64,000 nt of DNA from Candidatus Saccharimonadota bacterium (GCA_015999875.1 JAECRG010000003.1:62001-126000); one strand, 5' to 3'. Counted from the first letter of the stretch, positions 34,408-44,448 are shown. Numbers and translations: made by a program. The notes: generated by a model not told the origin, from the sequence alone.

Positions 34408-36945
34408 TTACAACGCGCCCCAATTATCGCCCACGCTCACATCTACCTTCAGTTTTACTGGCAGCTCTTTGGCGATAGATTCCATAGTCGTCTGCAAAAG
34501 TTCACTCACTTGCTCAGCGTTTGCTTTGGGACATTCCACAAGTATGGAGTCGTGGATTTGCAGGATTTGCTCGCCGAGATCGCCCAGGCCTTTTTCTACT
34601 TTGAGCATCGCAAGTTTCATAAGGTCTGCTTCAGTGCCCTGAATCGGCATATTTGCCGCAGCTCGCTTGGCAGACTCACGAACCATAAAGTTGCTACTCT
34701 TCACGTCTGGTGTCGGACGGCGACGCCCGAAATACGTCTCTACGAAGCCTTCGTCTTCGGCTTGTTTGAGCGTCGCGTCAATGAATTTGCGAATCGGTGC
34801 TCGAAGCTCAAAATACTGATCAATAAATTTCTTCGCTTCAGGAAAGCTCATGCCTGTTGCTGCACTCAGTCCATGCGGGCTCATGCCATACAGCACACCA
34901 AAGTTGATCACCTTGGCAGCACGACGCTGATCTTTCGTAACCTCTTCAAGTGGAATACCATATGTCTCACTTGCTGTCTTGGTATGGATGTCTACGCCGC
35001 TATTGAAATCTTCTATGAGATCCTTGTCATCTGCAAGCACCGCTGCGAGACGAAGTTCGAACTGGCTATAGTCTGCGCTTACGAGTACATTGCCAGTCTC
35101 AGCTACGAACGCCGTGCGGATAGTACGACCAAGTTCACTGCGAATCGGAATGTTTTGCAAATTTGGTGCGGTACTACTCAAGCGCCCTGTAGCTGCGACA
35201 TCTTGGTTAAAAGTTGTATGCAAGCGACCATGCGCATCTGCTAATTCAGGTAACGCATCTACGTAGGTATTCTTGAGTTTGGCAAGTTCTCGTGTTCGCT
35301 CGATCAGGTCGATTACCGGATGTTGTCCTTTCAACTTGTCGAGTGTTTTCTGGTCCGTACTGTAGCCAGTCTTACCACGCTTGATACCTGTCGTCGGAAG
35401 TTGCAACTTAGTAAACAACACTTCACCAAGCTGTGCAGGCGAACCGATGTTAAATTCATATCCAACCATGTCGTACATCTGCTGCTGCAAGGTCTGATAT
35501 TCGCTACCAAGCTCCTTGCTCATTTCATGAAGTCGATTCGTATCGATCTTAACTCCGCGACGCTCGATATCAAACAACAGTCGCACGAGTGGAAAATCAA
35601 AACGCTCTGCAATATCAGCAACTTTTGGCTTGAAACTAAATGCCTCTTGTTGCGTTTTATAGACACTCCATAACGCAGCAGTCACTTCACCTGGACTTGC
35701 TAAATCGATTTCCCCGCCATACAGTGCAGTCAAGCTTCGATCGCGTTGCAACGGGTCAAGCAAAAAAGCAGCTTGGCGAATGTCGTGCACTTCGTCTATT
35801 GAAGTCGAGATACCTGCATCCGCCAAACTATGCAAGGTTGCCTTAATGTCATAGCCCACTACTCGGCTCATGCCAAGGAGCTTCCACGTTTTGTCGGCGA
35901 CGTTGTCAATCGCTGTGCGCATAACCGTCGACTCTGCCAGCGAGAGCCAGACTTCATCTTCAGCGACATGCAGCACCACATGTTCATCTATACTAATCTC
36001 ATCCGTCCAATCAACAACCTTGAGTGCGTCAATTTTGTGTTCAACATATAAACCACCCTGTGGTACGACGTCTTGCATGTGTGCAGGTAACCGATTTACA
36101 AGCGAGTGAAACTCTAGGCGTCCTAGCATCTCTACAAGTCGAGGGATATCAAGATCATGCACATCCATATCATCGAGATCGAGCGGCGTAGGAGCATCGC
36201 ACCATATCTCAGCAACTTTTTTACTCAAGTAGGCAGAGTCTTTTCCAGCTTCAAGTTTTTTACTCATAGTTGGCTTGATGTCGCCGAGGTGCGCATATAT
36301 TTCGTCGAGATCTTTATAAGAATTCAGGAGCTCTACAGCTGCCTTTGGACCAATACCCGGCACACCCGGAATGTTGTCGGAGCTATCCCCCACCAGCGAT
36401 TTATAGTCGACAAATCGCTCTACTTCAATACCGTACTTTTCTTCGAAATGCTCTGGGTCGTATAGCTCAATATTTGCGAGGCCTTTTTTCATAGCATAAA
36501 CATGCGTCAGCGGTCCGACCAGTTGCAGCATATCGAGGTCGCTTGTTACGAGACATGTTTCGATACCTTCTTTTTCGGCGAGCTTCGCAAACGTTCCCAT
36601 GATATCATCGGCTTCATAATCATCCGCTTCGTAGAGTGGCCAACCGAACGCCTCGAGCATCTCGTGCAGCACCGGAATCTGATCAAAGAAATCTTGAGGT
36701 GGCTTCTTGCGTCCTGCTTTGTAGGTTGGCATTAACTCTACCCGTCGGCGGATACTTGTACCTTTTTTGTCCCACGCGACCGCCACATAGTCAGGTTCTA
36801 ATTTTTTGATAATCTCAATCGCGAGGCTTGCAAAACCAAATACACCACCGGTAGGCGTGCCGTCTTTTGTACTCAAGCCAGGCATCGCATAATAGCCCCT
36901 ATAAAAAATTGATTTCCCGTCGATTACTACCAGTCGCTTCGTCAT
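34408..36945 (-). CDS. polA: DNA polymerase I
   Basis: 845 aa. N-terminal 5'-nuclease domain (LVVIDGKSIFYRGYYA, YEADDIMGT, GDSSDNIPGVPGIGPK), a central domain in which the 3'-5' exonuclease DEDD residues are not evident, and the family A polymerase domain (SADYSQFELRLAA motif A, RRAAKVINFGVLYGMSPHGL motif B in parts, QIHDSILVE motif C). Gap filling and Okazaki fragment maturation. TATACT (36952-36957) with TG extension lies 6 nt before the ATG: leaderless. Confidence 0.97.
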   Translation of the reverse strand: MTKRLVVIDGKSIFYRGYYAMPGLSTKDGTPTGGVFGFASLAIEIIKKLEPDYVAVAWDKKGTSIRRRVELMPTYKAGRKKPPQDFFDQIPVLHEMLEAFGWPLYEADDYEADDIMGTFAKLAEKEGIETCLVTSDLDMLQLVGPLTHVYAMKKGLANIELYDPEHFEEKYGIEVERFVDYKSLVGDSSDNIPGVPGIGPKAAVELLNSYKDLDEIYAHLGDIKPTMSKKLEAGKDSAYLSKKVAEIWCDAPTPLDLDDMDVHDLDIPRLVEMLGRLEFHSLVNRLPAHMQDVVPQGGLYVEHKIDALKVVDWTDEISIDEHVVLHVAEDEVWLSLAESTVMRTAIDNVADKTWKLLGMSRVVGYDIKATLHSLADAGISTSIDEVHDIRQAAFLLDPLQRDRSLTALYGGEIDLASPGEVTAALWSVYKTQQEAFSFKPKVADIAERFDFPLVRLLFDIERRGVKIDTNRLHEMSKELGSEYQTLQQQMYDMVGYEFNIGSPAQLGEVLFTKLQLPTTGIKRGKTGYSTDQKTLDKLKGQHPVIDLIERTRELAKLKNTYVDALPELADAHGRLHTTFNQDVAATGRLSSTAPNLQNIPIRSELGRTIRTAFVAETGNVLVSADYSQFELRLAAVLADDKDLIEDFNSGVDIHTKTASETYGIPLEEVTKDQRRAAKVINFGVLYGMSPHGLSAATGMSFPEAKKFIDQYFELRAPIRKFIDATLKQAEDEGFVETYFGRRRPTPDVKSSNFMVRESAKRAAANMPIQGTEADLMKLAMLKVEKGLGDLGEQILQIHDSILVECPKANAEQVSELLQTTMESIAKELPVKLKVDVSVGDNWGAL

Positions 36946-36962
36946 GCTACTAGTATATCAGC

Positions 36963-37241
36963 TTAAGACGCAACAGTTCGAACACCCCGTCGTTGCAACT
37001 CTCTGCGCTGAGTAGGCGTCATGCCACCCCACACTCCATGCCCTTCATTATTTTCAAGTGCCCACTCAAGGCATGCCGATTTAATTGCACACGAGGCGCA
37101 AACCGGCAGAAGCTCTTTTTTTGCTCGTTTATTATAATCTATAGTACCTTCGTGCTCTGTAGCGAAAAAATCTAAACCAACGTCCTTGCAATTAGCTTGT
37201 GTGCTATTTAATGGAACAACTTCATAGTTCTTAGATACCAT
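36963..37241 (-). CDS. WhiB-like iron-sulphur transcription factor
   Basis: 92 aa. Cys18, Cys48, Cys51 and Cys57 give exactly the C-X29-C-X2-C-X5-C cluster-binding pattern, followed by ACLEWAL, the GVWGG turn and a basic Arg-rich helix (QRRELQRRG). WhiB proteins bind a 4Fe-4S cluster and sigma factor region 4 and are characteristic of Actinobacteria. TACTAT (37248-37253) lies 6 nt before the ATG. Upstream of polA by 17 bp on the same strand. Possible partner: the RpoD at 38460. Confidence 0.88.
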   Translation of the reverse strand: MVSKNYEVVPLNSTQANCKDVGLDFFATEHEGTIDYNKRAKKELLPVCASCAIKSACLEWALENNEGHGVWGGMTPTQRRELQRRGVRTVAS

Positions 37242-37300
37242 ATAGACATAGTATCAGTTTTACGCACACGCAAGACCATAAGCAGTGCTACAATAAGCAT

Positions 37301-37876
37301 ATGAGTGAACACATGCATGTCAAAATCATATCTTTCGTTGGCCTAGCTGGCGCAGGCAAGACAACTGCCACAGATTACATGACAGCCAAAAATATTCCAA
37401 AAGTCTCGTTTGGTGACATTATACGTCAGAGTATGGAGCGTGCATCTATTGAAACCACCGAGGTGAATGAGCGCAGCTTCATCACCCACCTTCTCTCACA
37501 AGGTCACGCGCAGTTCATTGAGCAGTGCACACTGCCACATTTTCGTCGGCTTATAGAGGCAGGTCAGCGCCGCATTGTTACGGATGGCTCAAGCTCTCTC
37601 GAAGAATACCGCGCACTCATGGCTGCATTTCCAGGAAGCGTCACGACCGTTGCAATCGTTGCGCCAAAGCATCTGCGCTATGGCCGTGTCGAAAAGCGCC
37701 CAGATCACCCACTCACGCGCGCAGAAGCGATTGCCCGCGATATCGCGGAGGCTGAACGCGAAGATAAAGCCGCACCAATCGCATTGGCCGACCATTATCT
37801 CATCAACGATGGCACGAAGGACGCTCTCTACGATAAGCTCGATAAGCTCGTAGTAGAATTAGGTTTTACGCGCTAA
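37301..37876 (+). CDS. P-loop (d)NMP/dephospho-CoA kinase-like protein
   Basis: 191 aa. Walker A GLAGAGKTT at about residues 14-22, SFGDIIRQSMER as in adenylate-kinase-like NMP-binding regions, RRIVTDGSSSLEEY and a basic KRPDHPLTR lid. Similar to archaeal-type AAA_18 kinases. Substrate not identifiable. Extended -10 TG-C-TACAAT (37289-37294) ends 6 nt before the ATG. Its stop overlaps the convergent second P-loop kinase by 11 bp. Confidence 0.72.
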   Translation: MSEHMHVKIISFVGLAGAGKTTATDYMTAKNIPKVSFGDIIRQSMERASIETTEVNERSFITHLLSQGHAQFIEQCTLPHFRRLIEAGQRRIVTDGSSSLEEYRALMAAFPGSVTTVAIVAPKHLRYGRVEKRPDHPLTRAEAIARDIAEAEREDKAAPIALADHYLINDGTKDALYDKLDKLVVELGFTR

Positions 37877-38456
37877 GTTCAAACAGTTCGATTACATGTA
37901 CGTCAAAATGCCGTTCATCTTCGAAACTATTGTCTATCGACACATCTGCGATATCCCGGACGCCAGCCATATTGAGCGCAGATCCATCATCACCAAGCGG
38001 CGGCGTCATCTCAGCATCTTCATCAATGCACCACTGCTCAAAAGTCACCGCATCTTCGGCACGACCACGATGCGCAGCTTGAATGCGCTCAAATCGCACT
38101 CGCCTATCGGCATCTAGCCACAACACCATACCATTATCAGCCTGGATTACCTGTGCTTCAGAAGGTCGGCGCACACTACCGATAGCGAGACCGGTATAGC
38201 CAAAGCCTTCTTTCTCTTCTCGATACAGTGCAATTGTTCGCTTGGTCAGATATTCAGGACCAAACTCGCGATGCCACTGCGAGCTAAGGCCACGCATGTT
38301 TTCGCGAGTGTGTTCTTTACCCTGCACGTCGAGCTCGGCGCGAAGTGTATCGCTGATGCTTGTAAACTTATAACCAAACTTTGCCAGCAGATGGCCGGTC
38401 GTATCCTTACCCGCGCCACTTGCTCCTGCTATCCCGACAATCTCTGGAAGCTTCAT
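37866..38456 (-). CDS. P-loop nucleoside/CoA kinase-like protein
   Basis: 196 aa. Walker A GASGAGKDTT at residues 10-19, SISDTLRAEL substrate-binding helix, RGLSSQWHREFGPEYL, and a VLWLDADRRVRFERI Walker B/lid region. Related in plan to the convergent gene. Starts 3 bp after the rpoD stop, so it is the third gene of a dnaG-rpoD operon. Confidence 0.72.
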   Translation of the reverse strand: MKLPEIVGIAGASGAGKDTTGHLLAKFGYKFTSISDTLRAELDVQGKEHTRENMRGLSSQWHREFGPEYLTKRTIALYREEKEGFGYTGLAIGSVRRPSEAQVIQADNGMVLWLDADRRVRFERIQAAHRGRAEDAVTFEQWCIDEDAEMTPPLGDDGSALNMAGVRDIADVSIDNSFEDERHFDVHVIELFELSA

Positions 38457-38459
38457 CGA

Positions 38460-39452
38460 CTAGCCCAGGTATTCGTGTAGTTTCTTGGCATCTTTGTGCT
38501 TGCGAAGCTTGGCGAGTGCCTTAGCTTCGATTTGGCGAATTCGCTCACGTGTTACCGCAAATTCTTGTCCTACCTCTTCGAGAGTATGACTCTTACCATT
38601 GTCGAGTCCGAAGCGCATGCGTACAATTTTTTGCTCACGATCACTAAGTGTCGAGAGTACTGCCTGGACCTGTTCTTTGAGTAGCTGATTTGACGCTGAC
38701 TCTTCTGGCGTTGCGCTGTCTTCATCTTCGATAAAATCACCGAGCACGCTATCTTCTTCATCACCGTCACGACCCACACCAGCGTCGAGAGAGTGAATAT
38801 CTTGCTTGATCTTCATCACATATTCGATCTTTGACGGTTCCATCTCGAGTTCTTTTGAAAGCTCTTCCATGGTTGGCTCGCGGTTGAGCTCCTGAGTCAT
38901 ACGACGCTGCGTACGAAGTAGCTTGTTGATAGTCTCTACCATGTGCACTGGAATACGAATTACGCGAGCTTGGTCGGCAATCGCACGAGTAATCGCCTGA
39001 CGAATCCACCATGTGGCGTACGTACTGAATTTGAATCCCTTGTCTGGATCAAACTTCTCTACGGCACGAAGCAGACCGGTATTGCCTTCTTGGATAAGAT
39101 CGAGGAAATCGAGTCCGCGACCGCTATAGCGCTTGGCAATCGAAACCACAAGACGCATATTGGCTTCTGCCATCTTGTCTTTTGCGCGCTTATCGCCTTC
39201 TTTAACTTTTTGTGCAAGCGCTAGCTCTTCTTCGGCGTTGAGTAGTGGGATTTTACCAATTTCACGTAGATAGAGACGCACCGAATCGTCGCTCACATCG
39301 TCAAGATACTGACCGTTGAGCGTCTCTTCGTCCATTTCTTCTTCGTCGATAAGCTCTTCGACTTTTGGCTCTTCGAATTCGCTTACTGGTACACCGCCGC
39401 TGACGTCAACAACTTCTTCATCTTCTACTGGTTTAGTTACATCATCGCTCAT
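38460..39452 (-). CDS. rpoD: Primary sigma factor RpoD (sigma-70)
   Basis: 330 aa. Acidic N-terminus (short region 1.1-like), [16 protein letters not shown] (1.2), the 2.1-2.4 block with [34 protein letters not shown], region 3, and region 4 with [14 protein letters not shown]-type helix-turn-helix (seen as [16 protein letters not shown]). No large non-conserved insert, so it is a compact sigma-A. Its ATG overlaps the dnaG stop as ATGA. Recognises the TGnTATAAT promoters seen throughout the window. Confidence 0.97.
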   Translation of the reverse strand: MSDDVTKPVEDEEVVDVSGGVPVSEFEEPKVEELIDEEEMDEETLNGQYLDDVSDDSVRLYLREIGKIPLLNAEEELALAQKVKEGDKRAKDKMAEANMRLVVSIAKRYSGRGLDFLDLIQEGNTGLLRAVEKFDPDKGFKFSTYATWWIRQAITRAIADQARVIRIPVHMVETINKLLRTQRRMTQELNREPTMEELSKELEMEPSKIEYVMKIKQDIHSLDAGVGRDGDEEDSVLGDFIEDEDSATPEESASNQLLKEQVQAVLSTLSDREQKIVRMRFGLDNGKSHTLEEVGQEFAVTRERIRQIEAKALAKLRKHKDAKKLHEYLG

Positions 39453-41185
39453 GAATGAATCTCCTTATTTAAGGTTTGGATCGCTTGCATCAGCTCACGC
39501 ACCTTCGCATCATCGCCTTCATTCTCGGCGTCACGAATCTGCTGTGTGAGTATTTGCTTTTGTTGTTTCTTGTGTTCGTCCTTTATTCGGCGGAGCAAGC
39601 GCGCGGCTTCGTGGAACCTGTCTGTATCGGTCCAACCGGCGTATCGTGCATCGGCCTGTAATAGTAATATTTTTACATACTCGTCGTATTTTTGCAATTC
39701 CTCAGGTGTTTCTCGCGCGGCACTGTGCTGAGTTTGCAGGTATCGAGCGACTGCCTGTCGTTGTTCACTCACGAAGAGCTCTGGTCTCGTATCGCGAAAG
39801 AGATCGTGCAGCGACGGCTCAGTGAGACCAAGAGCCAATACGCTATCATGATATGCATATTGCTGCTCATCGCCTACAGCCGGTTGCTGAACAACTTTGC
39901 GGTACACCGTCTCCTGTTTCTCGCCTACAGCCATCTTGGTGCGGAGCGTCTCAAGTGTCGTGTTACTGATGCTAGCAATCTTTTGCAAATAGTGCTCTTG
40001 TTCCACCGGGTCCTTAAGTGCTTTTGTCACTTGGAGCGCCGCTGTAGTGAATGCGCGCTTACCCGCTGCTGTTGTTACGTCATGACGCGACTGATACTGC
40101 CTCAATATCCAGTCCACAACGGGCTCAGCGCTATCAATCGCCGCTTGCCATGCCGCCAAGCTTTGTTGGATCAGTTCATCTGGATCTTTGGCGCCATCTG
40201 GCAGACTAATAATAGTTAAGTTCACGCCAGCCTCTTCGGCAATCGGTATAGATCGCTCGGTTGCCGCTAACCCGGCTTTGTCACCATCAAAACTCAGTCG
40301 CACGTTGCCCGTCAATCGACCGAGGCCTTTGAGGTGATGGATAGTCATGGCCGTCCCCGCCGTAGCCACCACCTGCTTCACTCCTGCCTGCCAGCTACTC
40401 ACTACATCCAAGTTGCCCTCTACTACCACTGCATAGTCATGTTGTCGCATAGACTCCTTGGCTTGGCTCAGTCCAAACACATGCCAGCTCTTGTCGTAGA
40501 GCAGTGTCTGTGGCGTATTGAGATATTTTGGCGCCTTCGGATCATCTCGGATAATTCTGCCCGTAAAACCTATCACACCTCCGCCAGAATCCATAAGTGG
40601 CACCATCATACGCCCTTTAAACAAATCACCCCCAAAACGGTTTGTGAGCCCTGCATCCCGAAGCTCATCAGCAGAAAAGCCTTTCTTGCGCAAAAACTGC
40701 ACAAGCGCATCGCCAGACTCTGGCGCATACCCCAGCTGAAAGGCCTCTGCTGTCTCACGGGAAATAGCACGTTTCTTGAAAATATATTCAAGCGCGTGCT
40801 GGTTGCGCAGCATCGTGTGCTGAAAATACCTCGCCGCTAGCTCGTTGGCTTCGCGAAGTCGCTTTTTCTTCGCAGCGATATCACGTGCTTTTGAATTTTG
40901 ATATAGACTAAGGTCGACATTGGCCTTGCGAGCTAGATGCTCCAGCGCCTCGCGAAAATCCATACCTTCGACTTCCATGACAAAACTAAATATATCGCCG
41001 CCTTTATTTGATGAGAAGTCATGCCAAATATTCTTCTCTGGACTCACGAAGAAGCTAGCTGTTTTCTCACCACTAAAAGGGCTTAGGCCTTTGAAATTGC
41101 GCCCTGCCCGCTTGAGCTCTACGTACTCACCCACGATGTCTTCGATCGCCAGTCTAGCTCGTACTTCTTCTTTAGCATCCTGCAT
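39449..41185 (-). CDS. dnaG: DNA primase with a zinc-less N-terminal domain
   Basis: 578 aa. Makes RNA primers at the replication fork. The N-terminal domain keeps the CHC2 fold sequence ([26 protein letters not shown]) but all four zinc ligands are replaced: C-P-F-H is S35-P-F-S38, and the later C-x2-C is D56/S59 (WHDFSS). The TOPRIM domain has VVEGNLDVV and LSFDGDKAG; the C-terminal DnaB-interacting region follows. TATACT with TG extension (41193-41198) lies 7 nt before the ATG. Operon head for rpoD. Confidence 0.93.
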   Translation of the reverse strand: MQDAKEEVRARLAIEDIVGEYVELKRAGRNFKGLSPFSGEKTASFFVSPEKNIWHDFSSNKGGDIFSFVMEVEGMDFREALEHLARKANVDLSLYQNSKARDIAAKKKRLREANELAARYFQHTMLRNQHALEYIFKKRAISRETAEAFQLGYAPESGDALVQFLRKKGFSADELRDAGLTNRFGGDLFKGRMMVPLMDSGGGVIGFTGRIIRDDPKAPKYLNTPQTLLYDKSWHVFGLSQAKESMRQHDYAVVVEGNLDVVSSWQAGVKQVVATAGTAMTIHHLKGLGRLTGNVRLSFDGDKAGLAATERSIPIAEEAGVNLTIISLPDGAKDPDELIQQSLAAWQAAIDSAEPVVDWILRQYQSRHDVTTAAGKRAFTTAALQVTKALKDPVEQEHYLQKIASISNTTLETLRTKMAVGEKQETVYRKVVQQPAVGDEQQYAYHDSVLALGLTEPSLHDLFRDTRPELFVSEQRQAVARYLQTQHSAARETPEELQKYDEYVKILLLQADARYAGWTDTDRFHEAARLLRRIKDEHKKQQKQILTQQIRDAENEGDDAKVRELMQAIQTLNKEIHS

Positions 41186-41249
41186 TGCTCTTAGTATAAC
41201 ACTTTACCCCTTGTCTACCCCTATTGCTTATGGTTAAATAAGTGCAGCT

Positions 41250-42173
41250 ATGGACCCAAATCAAACACCTCAGCCGCAATACTCTGGCGGCTATCCACCA
41301 CAAACACCTCCACCAGCTCCTGGAGGCTATCCTGCTGCCGCCCCGCGGCCCGCTCCAAACCCTGGCTATGCGCCGCAACCTCAACAACCAAACCCCCAAC
41401 CCTCGTTACAACAGCCATACCAGGCACCAGCTCCCGCTCCGGCGTGGTACACTCCAGCACCTAAGCCAGAAGATAGCAAACCTGGCGATGTCAATTCATA
41501 CCTCCAGTCTGCCGGAGTAGGCACCCCTGCACAACAAACCCCCCAGTCCACCGTGCCAGGTCAGATGATCAATGGCCAGTACTCTATCGACTACCTCGAT
41601 CAGATGGCCGCACCTGCCAAACAGCCCCTAGAGAAAAAGTTCATATTTGTCGGTATTGGTGCCGTCGCCGCACTTCTCGTAGCAGCATTTCTCATCTTCG
41701 GCACTCAGAAAACGACTTCTACAGTAAACGAGGTAAAACTCTACACTACGCTCATAGACGTCGAAAATTCCACCAATAAATCCTCCAAGCTCATCAAAAA
41801 CAGCAAGCTCACTGCCATCAACAGCAATATGCGCACCACTCTTGTTAACGCTGCTCGCGACATGGAAACGCCTCTCACAAACATGGGGCAAAACCCTACC
41901 TCACTCAAATCTGCCGCAAAGACAGGCACATACCATGACAAGAAACTTGTCACTACTCTCGAAGACGCTCGACTCAACGGTGTATATGACCGCATCTACG
42001 CAAACGAGATGAACACAAAAATGAAACTCATTATCACCTACATGGACAGCATTAAGAAAAACAATACCCGTAAGTCTATGCAAGAGTTCATCACCAAAAA
42101 CGAGCCAAGCTTCCAGACAATTCAAAAGTCTATCGAAGCGCACCAAAAATCCCCCGAGGCCAACCTATACTAG
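41250..42173 (+). CDS. Membrane protein with Pro/Gln-rich cytoplasmic N-terminus
   Basis: 307 aa. Residues 1-75 are a Pro/Gln/Tyr/Ala-rich low-complexity region with PPAPGGYP-type repeats; a single membrane segment at about residues 131-151 (KFIFVGIGAVAALLVAAFLI) precedes a charged helical extracellular domain of about 155 residues. No family recognised. TTGTCT (41211-41216), 17-bp spacer and TTAAAT (41234-41239) place the start about 4 nt before the ATG. Divergent from dnaG. Confidence 0.7.
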   Translation: MDPNQTPQPQYSGGYPPQTPPPAPGGYPAAAPRPAPNPGYAPQPQQPNPQPSLQQPYQAPAPAPAWYTPAPKPEDSKPGDVNSYLQSAGVGTPAQQTPQSTVPGQMINGQYSIDYLDQMAAPAKQPLEKKFIFVGIGAVAALLVAAFLIFGTQKTTSTVNEVKLYTTLIDVENSTNKSSKLIKNSKLTAINSNMRTTLVNAARDMETPLTNMGQNPTSLKSAAKTGTYHDKKLVTTLEDARLNGVYDRIYANEMNTKMKLIITYMDSIKKNNTRKSMQEFITKNEPSFQTIQKSIEAHQKSPEANLY

Positions 42174-42206
42174 GCAGTCAATCAACTCCTATGCTACAGT
42201 CGTAGC

Positions 42207-43016
42207 ATGAACTCATTTGTCGAACGCATCCACGAAAATCACGACCAACTGGTCAAACTCATGCAACAAGCAAGTGTGACTGTCATGAAATTTTACCAAC
42301 CTGGTCCCGATAATCCAGATCTCGATATAGAGACTAAAGATGACAATAGCCCCGTGACCGCTGCCGACAAAGCCGCTCACGATATTCTCACATCAGGCCT
42401 CATCGAACTCTTCGCAGACGTTCCCGTCGTGAGCGAAGAAGGAGACATGGTGCGCGGTGCGCGCGATGTTATGAGTGAGCAGTGTATTATCATAGACCCG
42501 CTCGACGGCACCAAAGAATTCATCAAAAAAGACTCGGGTGAGTTCACCATATGTGTCGGCTTCGTAGAACATGGTCGCCCTGTCTACGGCTACATCGCGG
42601 TTCCTGTATATGCGCAGCTCTACTACGGTGGCAAATGGGTCGAGGGGTCGGAAAGCTTCGCGTTAGAAGCCGAGCAGATACCGCGAGCGCTTCGTGTCGC
42701 CACCACTCCCAAGGGCATCGTCATGGGTAGCGTCTCACACAAAAATGACAGCACAGCTGCCTATATTAGCACCCACTACCCCGATGCACGAGTAGTCACT
42801 CGCGGATCAATGCTCAAGTTTATCGCCATAGCAAATGGAGAAGCAGATGCCTATCCACGCATAGCACACTCCATGAAGCTTTGGGATGTTGCCGCAGGCC
42901 ACGCAGTATTAGAAGGTGCCGGTGGCTCGCTTACACATCCAGACGGCAGCGAGATAGACTACCGCCAAGCGTCGTTATCAATCGGCGATTTCCTTGCGCA
43001 ACGAAGTATTAATTAG
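42207..43016 (+). CDS. Inositol-monophosphatase-family phosphatase, CysQ-like
   Basis: 269 aa. Metal-binding motifs: DNSPVTAADKAAH, VSEEGD (Glu-Glu), IDPLDGTKEF, and WDVAAGHAVLEGAGG. The DPLDGTKEF form is typical of 3'(2'),5'-bisphosphate nucleotidase (CysQ), which removes pAp and can act on nanoRNA; oligoribonuclease follows nearby. Extended -10 TG-C-TACAGT (42195-42200) ends 6 nt before the ATG. Convergent with the MmcQ/YjbR gene. Confidence 0.85.
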   Translation: MNSFVERIHENHDQLVKLMQQASVTVMKFYQPGPDNPDLDIETKDDNSPVTAADKAAHDILTSGLIELFADVPVVSEEGDMVRGARDVMSEQCIIIDPLDGTKEFIKKDSGEFTICVGFVEHGRPVYGYIAVPVYAQLYYGGKWVEGSESFALEAEQIPRALRVATTPKGIVMGSVSHKNDSTAAYISTHYPDARVVTRGSMLKFIAIANGEADAYPRIAHSMKLWDVAAGHAVLEGAGGSLTHPDGSEIDYRQASLSIGDFLAQRSIN

Positions 43017-43357
43017 CTTGCAACTTGTTCGCCGCTTACCAAGCGGTAGCTCAAGCGTGCAAGGTCAAACACCTCCTCGTGACTGAGCTGACCTGTACAA
43101 ATAATAGTATTCCAGTGTTTTTTGTTGAGATGGTAGCCTGGTACGATCGTCTCATATTTCTCACGCAAACTTTCGGCTAGCACGGGATCGCATTTGAGAC
43201 TCACGCGCAATGGCTTACTACCTTCTGCGACGATTGCCACGATTTTACCTTCGGGTTTCTCGCCGTATTTATATACAGCAGTTCCTTCACCAAATGGATA
43301 ATCCAACCACACGTTAGTGTATTGAAATATATGATCTTCGAATTCTTTGTGTGTCAT
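43013..43357 (-). CDS. MmcQ/YjbR family protein
   Basis: 114 aa. The family pattern is clear: F/Y-PFGEGTAVYKYGEK, LRVSLKCDPVLAESLREKYETIVPGYHLNKKHWNTI and a C-terminal helix. These proteins have a DNA-binding-like double-wing fold and unknown role. Start codon overlaps the orn stop by 1 nt (TAATG). Confidence 0.85.
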   Translation of the reverse strand: MTHKEFEDHIFQYTNVWLDYPFGEGTAVYKYGEKPEGKIVAIVAEGSKPLRVSLKCDPVLAESLREKYETIVPGYHLNKKHWNTIICTGQLSHEEVFDLARLSYRLVSGEQVAS

Positions 43358-43893
43358 TATGCTTTCACTTTTCCTAAATAATATGTCAATTCCTCGATAC
43401 TGCCACGGATATCTTCAAGTGCACGGTGCTGTTCTGGCTTGGCAAATTTCTTTTTGTATTTGCCTTCCATCACGAGCTTCCAAGCAGTCACATCGAGCAT
43501 GCGATAGTGCAATCTCTCGCTTAGGCGGTGCCATTCGTTATCGATAAACTTGCGGTCTTGATGAATAGAGTTACCAGCGAGTATCACGCGAGTGTCTGCG
43601 TCAAAATGTTCATCGATAAATTCGAGTAGTTCGTTCTCAACAGTACGGCCATTTTTACCACTGAGGTTTTGTGTCATAAGTGCATCACGCACGTGAGAAT
43701 ACTTCTCCCAGAATTCCCCTACCATGCGGGCTTTCACGAGATTCGGGCCTACTTTTTTTACAGCTTCGTACGTGGCAATTTCATTCATATCCCAGTTTGT
43801 CGCGATCACTGCAACCTCAAGTATTCGATCTTCTATCGGGTCAAGTCCAGTCATCTCTAGGTCCATCCAGAGCAATTTAGCTTTTTTCGTCAT
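43357..43893 (-). CDS. orn: Oligoribonuclease
   Basis: 178 aa. DEDDh exonuclease that degrades 2-5 nt RNA left by PNPase and RNase J. Motifs: WMDLEMTGLDP (Exo I), AGNSIHQDRKFI (Exo II) and HRALEDIRGSIEEL (Exo III with catalytic His and Asp). TATACT with TG extension (43901-43906) lies 7 nt before the ATG. Confidence 0.95.
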   Translation of the reverse strand: MTKKAKLLWMDLEMTGLDPIEDRILEVAVIATNWDMNEIATYEAVKKVGPNLVKARMVGEFWEKYSHVRDALMTQNLSGKNGRTVENELLEFIDEHFDADTRVILAGNSIHQDRKFIDNEWHRLSERLHYRMLDVTAWKLVMEGKYKKKFAKPEQHRALEDIRGSIEELTYYLGKVKA

Positions 43894-44008
43894 ATATATC
43901 AGTATACCAGATTATACTTAAATATATTGCATATTATATATATTTATGCTATGGTAGTGTTTATTCTCGATATTCTTCGAGAAACCTCGATCAGGAAGGC
44001 CATATACG

Positions 44009-44350
44009 TTGTCCAACAACGCCATCGCCCAACAAGACCGAATCATCGAAACCACAGTGCCGACTCTGCTTGCCATCCTGAATACACAGAAAGACAAGCG
44101 CATTCCCACCGATAGTCAGAAGAACGCAGCCGAGAAATGTCTCGGTATGATGTACAAACCCGGAAAACTAGGCCGGACGCACAGAAAGCGAATGAATAAG
44201 ATGAGGAGCGTCATCAGAGCCTGCATGAAGTTTGGATATATCGAGTATGTCGACCGTCGCGGCAGCTGTCTCAAGCTCACACCCAAGGGTGAACAGGCGC
44301 TCGAACAACACAGAGCGAAGTTCAGGACCGGTCGCGCGGCATACGCCTAA
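44009..44350 (+). CDS. Small basic hypothetical protein, winged-helix-like
   Basis: 113 aa from TTG 44009, about 8 nt after AGGAAGG. Basic, with a C-terminal GYIEYVDRRGSCLKLTPKGEQALEQH segment that resembles the recognition-wing part of winged-helix proteins. Not recognised. The upstream 115 bp are A+T-rich with several -10-like hexamers. Followed by a GC-rich hairpin. Confidence 0.55.
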   Translation: MSNNAIAQQDRIIETTVPTLLAILNTQKDKRIPTDSQKNAAEKCLGMMYKPGKLGRTHRKRMNKMRSVIRACMKFGYIEYVDRRGSCLKLTPKGEQALEQHRAKFRTGRAAYA

Positions 44351-44370
44351 CAGTCTGATCTGAGGGACAT

Positions 44371-44403
44371 GTACCAGCGGTGAGCAACACTTGCCGCTGG
44401 TAC
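44371..44403 (+). terminator. GC-rich 10-bp hairpin after the small basic gene
   Basis: GTACCAGCGG (44371-44380) and CCGCTGGTAC (44394-44403), 13-nt loop. No T-run follows, so it may stabilise the 3' end rather than terminate. Confidence 0.5.
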
Positions 44404-44448
44404 GACTTCCAAACCACGTTACACCTATTGCCGCCACGTCGGCATTTT

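Noticed and set aside
34342-35244. 300-aa frame opposite polA
   Set aside because: Cys/His-rich shadow created by the codon use of polA on the other strand.
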